A stretch of 10,855 nt of DNA from Tannerella sp. GTDB lineage: Bacteria; Bacteroidota; Bacteroidia; Bacteroidales; Tannerellaceae. Shown in pieces: positions 8,106 through 10,855 of the stretch. How positions within the stretch are numbered: position 1 is the first letter of the stretch; each line of letters begins with the position of its first letter. Made by a program: the position numbers and the translations under genes. Location: the NCBI GenBank assembly GCA_031263835.1, contig JAISEZ010000184.1, positions 1 through 10,855 of the forward strand, written 5' to 3'. The notes beneath the pieces are model-generated. The model did not search any database. It was not told where the DNA came from and saw only the letters and a list, made by a program, of their open reading frames with translations.

Positions 8106-10388
8106 ATGAAAAAGATAATTTTTAATATACTTGGTTTCGGGGCGCTCCTCTGCGGGCTGGGCGCGTGTGCGAACCTGGACATGCCTTCGGACGGGCGCGT
8201 CACCCTGAACGATATTTTCAATACCTATCACCGCACCCGGAATTATTACAACAGCTGCATTGCAGCCATTCCGCAGGTCGGTTTTACGTATCAGAACCAG
8301 ACCACCCCGCTGGCCTCCTTCTGCGACGAGGCGCATGACGCCAGCGACGGCGTCAGCGGCGCCGTGTTCGACTGGTATACCGGCATCACTTCGTCCACGC
8401 ACAACCCGCTGACGGAAGGTTATCAGGATCCGTGGAATCATTACTTCCAGGCCATCCGGCGATGCAATACCTTCCTGGCATGCATTACCGACCCCGAAGT
8501 GGCGACTTACGATTTCAACGAGACGGAAAAGAACGGCTGGATCGCCGAGATCCGGGTCGCGCGGGCCTATTTCTATTTGCAGCTGATCAGGCGTTACGGC
8601 GGCGTGCCGCTGATTGATTCGCCCTACGAAGTCGACCACGATTTCACCGGCGATCAGCGGGCTTCGTTCGAGGACGTAGCCGATTTCATCCTGGCCGAAT
8701 GTGACGCGGCGCTGGCGACGCCCGAAAACGAGGGACAGGCCATCGGCTTCCGCTGGTCGATCGACGATACGGAACGGGGCAAGATCCCCCGCGGTTTCGC
8801 CTGCGCCGTCAAGTCGCAGACCGCCCTGTACGCCGCCAGTCCCCTGTGGAACACGGGAAGCGGCAAATATACGTGGGAACGGGCCGCCGCCATTACCAGG
8901 GAAGCGCTGGATCGCTGCCTGGCGCACGGCTACCGGCTCTATGACACCCCGGTGGCGGAAGACGTGGCGCAGAATCCGTACGCCTACTATTTCATCCAGC
9001 GTTCCGACCCCAGCCGCTCGGCCGACCGGGAAACAATCTTCGAAACGACCACCTGGCGAACCAATGTCTGGCGAAACGCCGGGACGCCCATTACCGAAGG
9101 CATGGCAAAAGCCGGCCCCTGCCCCTCGCAGGAACTGGTGGACAGCTACGAAATGGCCAACGGAGAACCGGCGATTCTCGGCTATTCCGATGCGGATCAC
9201 CTGCAGCCGCTCATAAACCCGGCTTCGGGCTATGACCCGGATCATCCGTACGTCAACCGCGATCCGCGCTTCTATGCGTCCGTTTATTATAATGAATCGC
9301 CGCGGTCGCTGACTTCCGGGAGGATTGAGAAGACCATTTATCCGTTAGCGTTCACTTCCACGATTAATAACATCACCGTGACGCAAAACGGCGATGAAGT
9401 GACGCTGGAAACGACCGGCGGAGACCCCTGGATTTTTACGACCACGCTCGGAAAGCCGCTGACTTCGGACGCCAGACGGGTCGTTACGTTCGAATATAAG
9501 AGCGCGACCTCGATTGGCGACTCCGAGTTCTTCTACTGCGTGTCCGGCGGGCCGCAGGGAGGCGTCGAATCCGGCGCGAACATTCCCATCCCGGCGGCTT
9601 CCGAATGGACGCGGTTTGAGTTTGACCTCGAAGACGGCATCAGCCGGTTCGGTTTCGGCGTCAACAACGACGGCGGACGGTCGCCGGAGGAACATTTCTT
9701 CCGCTTTGACGTCACCGGCAACGCGGGTTATACGATCACGCTCCGCAACTTCCAGGTAGAATGTTACACGCCGCCGTCGCCGCCGACCCCGGTGGAAACG
9801 TACATCGGAGGCAACTGCGAACTGTCGGATCGCCTCACGGACGTCCGCTACACACGCACGGGCTACTACATGCGCAAATTCAACAACTACCGCTCAAACG
9901 CCAACGTCGATGCCGACGGACTGATGAAAATCTTCCGCCTGGGCGAGCTGTACCTGAACTTTGCCGAAGCGGCCGCTCAGGCTTCCGGCCCCGATGCGCC
10001 GGTATCCTCCACGGTTGGCGGCGCTGCCATGTCGGCGTGCGAAGCGGTGAACGCCGTCCGCGCCCGCGCCGGGATGCCCCCCCTGCCCGCCGGACTGTCA
10101 AAGGAAGCGTTTGAAAAGCGTTACCGCAACGAACGGCGGGTGGAACTGGCTTTCGAGGAGCACCGTTTCTTCGACGTACGCCGCTGGAAAATCCTCCACG
10201 AGACCGATGGATTCGTCACCGGCATGCGCATCACAAAAAATGAGGACGGCAATTATACCTATACGCGCATCAAGCTGGCGACCCGGCCCACAAACGCCGA
10301 CAGGTACCTCCTCTATCCGATCCGGCAGGACGAAGTCTCCAAGATGAACGCCTTCACCGGCCTCAACTGGCAGAATTCCGGATGGTAA
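8106..10388 (+). CDS. SusD/RagB-family lipoprotein with an inserted beta-rich domain (SusD2)
   Basis: This 760-residue lipoprotein is the glycan-capturing partner of SusC2. The signal peptide ends in LGAC with Cys21 as the lipid anchor, a good lipobox. SusD features are the helix around 147-170 (RVARAYFYLQLIRRYGGVPL), LYAASPLWN (241-249), PYVNRDPRFYASVYYN (381-396), RLGELYLNFAEAAAQ (611-625), PPLPAGLS (658-665), NERRVELAFEEHRFFDVRRW (675-694) and the C-terminal WQNSGW. It is about 150 residues longer than SusD1. The excess sits between NRDPRFYASVYYN and VETYIGG (residues about 405-562), whose SusD1 equivalents are only about 20 residues apart. The insert is rich in alternating beta-type residues and ends in a PPSPPTP linker, so it looks like an added binding module. 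The gene begins 11 bases after susC2 and ends the operon. Family certain; ligand unknown. Confidence 0.95.
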   Translation: MKKIIFNILGFGALLCGLGACANLDMPSDGRVTLNDIFNTYHRTRNYYNSCIAAIPQVGFTYQNQTTPLASFCDEAHDASDGVSGAVFDWYTGITSSTHNPLTEGYQDPWNHYFQAIRRCNTFLACITDPEVATYDFNETEKNGWIAEIRVARAYFYLQLIRRYGGVPLIDSPYEVDHDFTGDQRASFEDVADFILAECDAALATPENEGQAIGFRWSIDDTERGKIPRGFACAVKSQTALYAASPLWNTGSGKYTWERAAAITREALDRCLAHGYRLYDTPVAEDVAQNPYAYYFIQRSDPSRSADRETIFETTTWRTNVWRNAGTPITEGMAKAGPCPSQELVDSYEMANGEPAILGYSDADHLQPLINPASGYDPDHPYVNRDPRFYASVYYNESPRSLTSGRIEKTIYPLAFTSTINNITVTQNGDEVTLETTGGDPWIFTTTLGKPLTSDARRVVTFEYKSATSIGDSEFFYCVSGGPQGGVESGANIPIPAASEWTRFEFDLEDGISRFGFGVNNDGGRSPEEHFFRFDVTGNAGYTITLRNFQVECYTPPSPPTPVETYIGGNCELSDRLTDVRYTRTGYYMRKFNNYRSNANVDADGLMKIFRLGELYLNFAEAAAQASGPDAPVSSTVGGAAMSACEAVNAVRARAGMPPLPAGLSKEAFEKRYRNERRVELAFEEHRFFDVRRWKILHETDGFVTGMRITKNEDGNYTYTRIKLATRPTNADRYLLYPIRQDEVSKMNAFTGLNWQNSGW
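9318..9791 (+). other. Extra beta-sandwich-like domain inserted in SusD2
   Basis: Codons 405-562 of SusD2 have no counterpart in SusD1. The segment shows short beta-strand-like stretches (ITVTQNG, EVTLETTGGD, RVVTFEYKS, EFFYCVSGG, WTRFEFDLE, FFRFDVTG, YTITLRNFQVE) separated by Gly/Asn/Asp turns, and then a proline-rich linker at about 556-562. The pattern of an exposed 'TTGGDPW', a 'TFEY' strand and a closing 'ITLRNFQVE' strand resembles beta-sandwich modules attached to secreted Bacteroidota glycan enzymes, as far as I recall. A carbohydrate-binding role is inference. Base composition is only slightly more A/T-rich at its left edge. Confidence 0.7.
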
Positions 10389-10422
10389 CCTCCGCAGGTG
10401 ATTTCAAAGAGCCGTACCGTAT

Positions 10423-10478
10423 AGCGCCGGAGGCGTTTTCTGTGAATAACTCCCGGATTTCCGGGGGTTATTTCACAG
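10423..10478 (+). terminator. Operon terminator: two adjacent hairpins
   Basis: The first hairpin is CGCC-GGA-GGCG (10425-10435), extendable by two pairs and followed by TTTT (10436-10439). The second is a 17-pair stem with one bulged T and one G-T wobble, between 10440-10456 and 10461-10478, with an ATTT loop. The A-rich outer part of its left arm pairs with a T-rich right arm, as in bidirectional terminators, though no T tract follows it. Both lie 35-90 bases after the susD2 stop, the right place to end the operon transcript. Confidence 0.65.
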
Positions 10479-10603
10479 GTTACGCCTGTCGACATACACG
10501 GAGGGCGGATGACCCGTTCCTTTCAAAGCGATTCAGACGTTTTCCCCGGAATGAGGATGAAGGTTTAAAAAAAGCGGAAGATTCCGGTCGCAATGCCGTC
10601 ATG

Positions 10604-10726
10604 ATTCCATCTCCCGCAAATGCGGAAATCGGAAGTATGTCTGTATTCCGTTTCCCGCAAATGCGGAAATCGCAATCAAGTCTGTATTCCGTTTACCGCA
10701 AATGCGGGAGTCGCAATGCGACTCTC
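10604..10726. repeat. Three tandem 41-bp repeats with a palindromic core
   Basis: The copies are 10604-10644, 10645-10685 and 10686-10726, all exactly 41 bases. Each starts with ATTCC and carries the dyad CCGCA-AA-TGCGG (10614-10625, 10655-10666, 10696-10707). The first two copies end in GTCTGT. Copies 1 and 2 are nearly identical; copy 3 drifts after the core. A degenerate half-copy without the core (ATTCCGGTCGCAATG) precedes the array at 10581. The dyads sit 41 bases apart, close to four helical turns, and 80-170 bases before the next promoter motif. They could be binding sites, RNA hairpins or an intergenic repeat family. Confidence 0.85.
10706..10726. other. Nine-pair hairpin at the end of the third repeat copy
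   Basis: GGGAGTCGC (10706-10714) pairs with GCGACTCTC (10718-10726) around an AAT loop, with one G-T wobble. It overlaps the CCGCA-AA-TGCGG dyad of the same copy by two bases, so in RNA the two stems would compete at their edge. Only TTT follows it, so it is a poor terminator. The first two copies cannot form this stem, because their sequences differ here. Confidence 0.6.
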
Positions 10727-10785
10727 TTTCGCAGTTATACGCCGGCATACCGGAGCCGGGACGCAGGTTTATCCGTTTAAATGTT

Positions 10786-10794
10786 TATTTTTGT
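10786..10794 (+). promoter_or_regulatory. Bacteroidota-type -7 promoter box for the next gene
   Basis: TATTTTTGT fits the sigma-ABfr -7 consensus TAnnTTTGY at every fixed position. It would start transcription at about 10800 and give a leader of about 30 bases before the ATG at 10832. No clear TTTG -33 box is present. Instead there are three GTTTA pentamers with exact 8-base spacing (10767, 10775, 10783) running into the box. A missing -33 box may mean the promoter needs an activator. Confidence 0.6.
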
Positions 10795-10831
10795 ACTCCT
10801 ATACACTCGAAATAAAAAAACAATTTTGAAA

Positions 10832-10855
10832 ATGAAAAAGAACAGCTTTTACTTA
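10832..10855 (+). CDS. Start of the next gene (truncated by window edge)
   Basis: Only eight codons, reading MKKNSFYL, are visible before the window ends. The Met-Lys-Lys start followed by hydrophobic residues is typical of a signal peptide, and the gene has its own upstream -7 promoter motif and an A-rich translation-start region. In a locus like this an outer-membrane or periplasmic protein, such as a glycan-binding lipoprotein or a glycosidase, would be expected. Nothing in eight residues can prove it, so the function is unknown. Confidence 0.55.

Larger units (their letters stand above)
10389..10831. other. Intergenic region between the operon and the next gene
   Basis: No credible protein gene occupies these 443 bases. 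The region holds a small GC hairpin followed by TTTT (10423-10439), a long hairpin (10440-10478), a small stem ACAGG-TTACG-CCTGT overlapping its end (10475-10489), about 115 bases with nothing I can name (10490-10603), three 41-bp tandem repeats (10604-10726) and a promoter motif (10786-10794). Open frames that run through the repeats are addressed among the rejected items. Confidence 0.65.

Noticed and set aside
10604..10726. CRISPR array
   Set aside because: The segments between the 12-bp cores are themselves repeated, so there are no unique spacers. There are only three units and no cas genes nearby.
10382..10829. Open frames of 132 and 69 codons running through the 41-bp repeats
   Set aside because: The first begins inside the end of susD2 and crosses the terminator hairpins. 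Because 41 is not a multiple of three, the repeats are read in different frames, giving repeated peptides such as RKCG by accident. No translation-start context or family resemblance is seen.

Overview
The window looks like a piece of a polysaccharide- or glycan-utilisation locus from a member of the Bacteroidota, probably Bacteroidales. The evidence is two SusC/SusD pairs, short A/T-rich gene starts without clear Shine-Dalgarno sequences, and a TAnnTTTG-type promoter motif near the right end. The coding DNA is fairly GC-rich for the group, which would fit an Alistipes-like genome better than a typical Bacteroides, but this is only an impression.

Layout: (1) 1-275 is a leader or intergenic region. 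It holds a strong intrinsic terminator for an upstream gene, a small GC hairpin, five tandem 7-bp repeats and a weak promoter candidate. (2) 276-10388 is a four-gene, same-strand operon in the order susC1-susD1-susC2-susD2, with gaps of 21, 28 and 11 bases. (3) 10389-10831 is an intergenic region with a terminator hairpin, three tandem 41-bp repeats each carrying a CCGCA-AA-TGCGG dyad, and a good promoter -7 motif. (4) From 10832 the first eight codons of another gene are visible.

How the genes work together: each SusC is a TonB-dependent outer-membrane barrel, and each SusD is a surface lipoprotein that closes over it and helps capture an oligosaccharide. The two pairs are clearly paralogous, sharing plug, barrel and SusD C-terminal motifs, but they have diverged in architecture. 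SusC1 is conventional, with a carboxypeptidase-regulatory-like domain, a TonB box and a canonical plug. SusC2 lacks the N-terminal domain and has an altered TonB-box and plug region. SusD1 is conventional in size. SusD2 carries an extra region of about 155 residues that looks like a beta-sandwich, placed within the SusD fold and followed by a proline-rich linker. No glycosidase, lyase, sulfatase or regulator is in the window, so the substrate cannot be named. Neither SusC has an STN signalling domain, so control by an ECF sigma/anti-sigma pair through these receptors is unlikely.

The features most worth a second look are the insert in SusD2, the shortened SusC2, and the 41-bp repeat array just before the next promoter. 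I see no clear evidence for a wholly new system.
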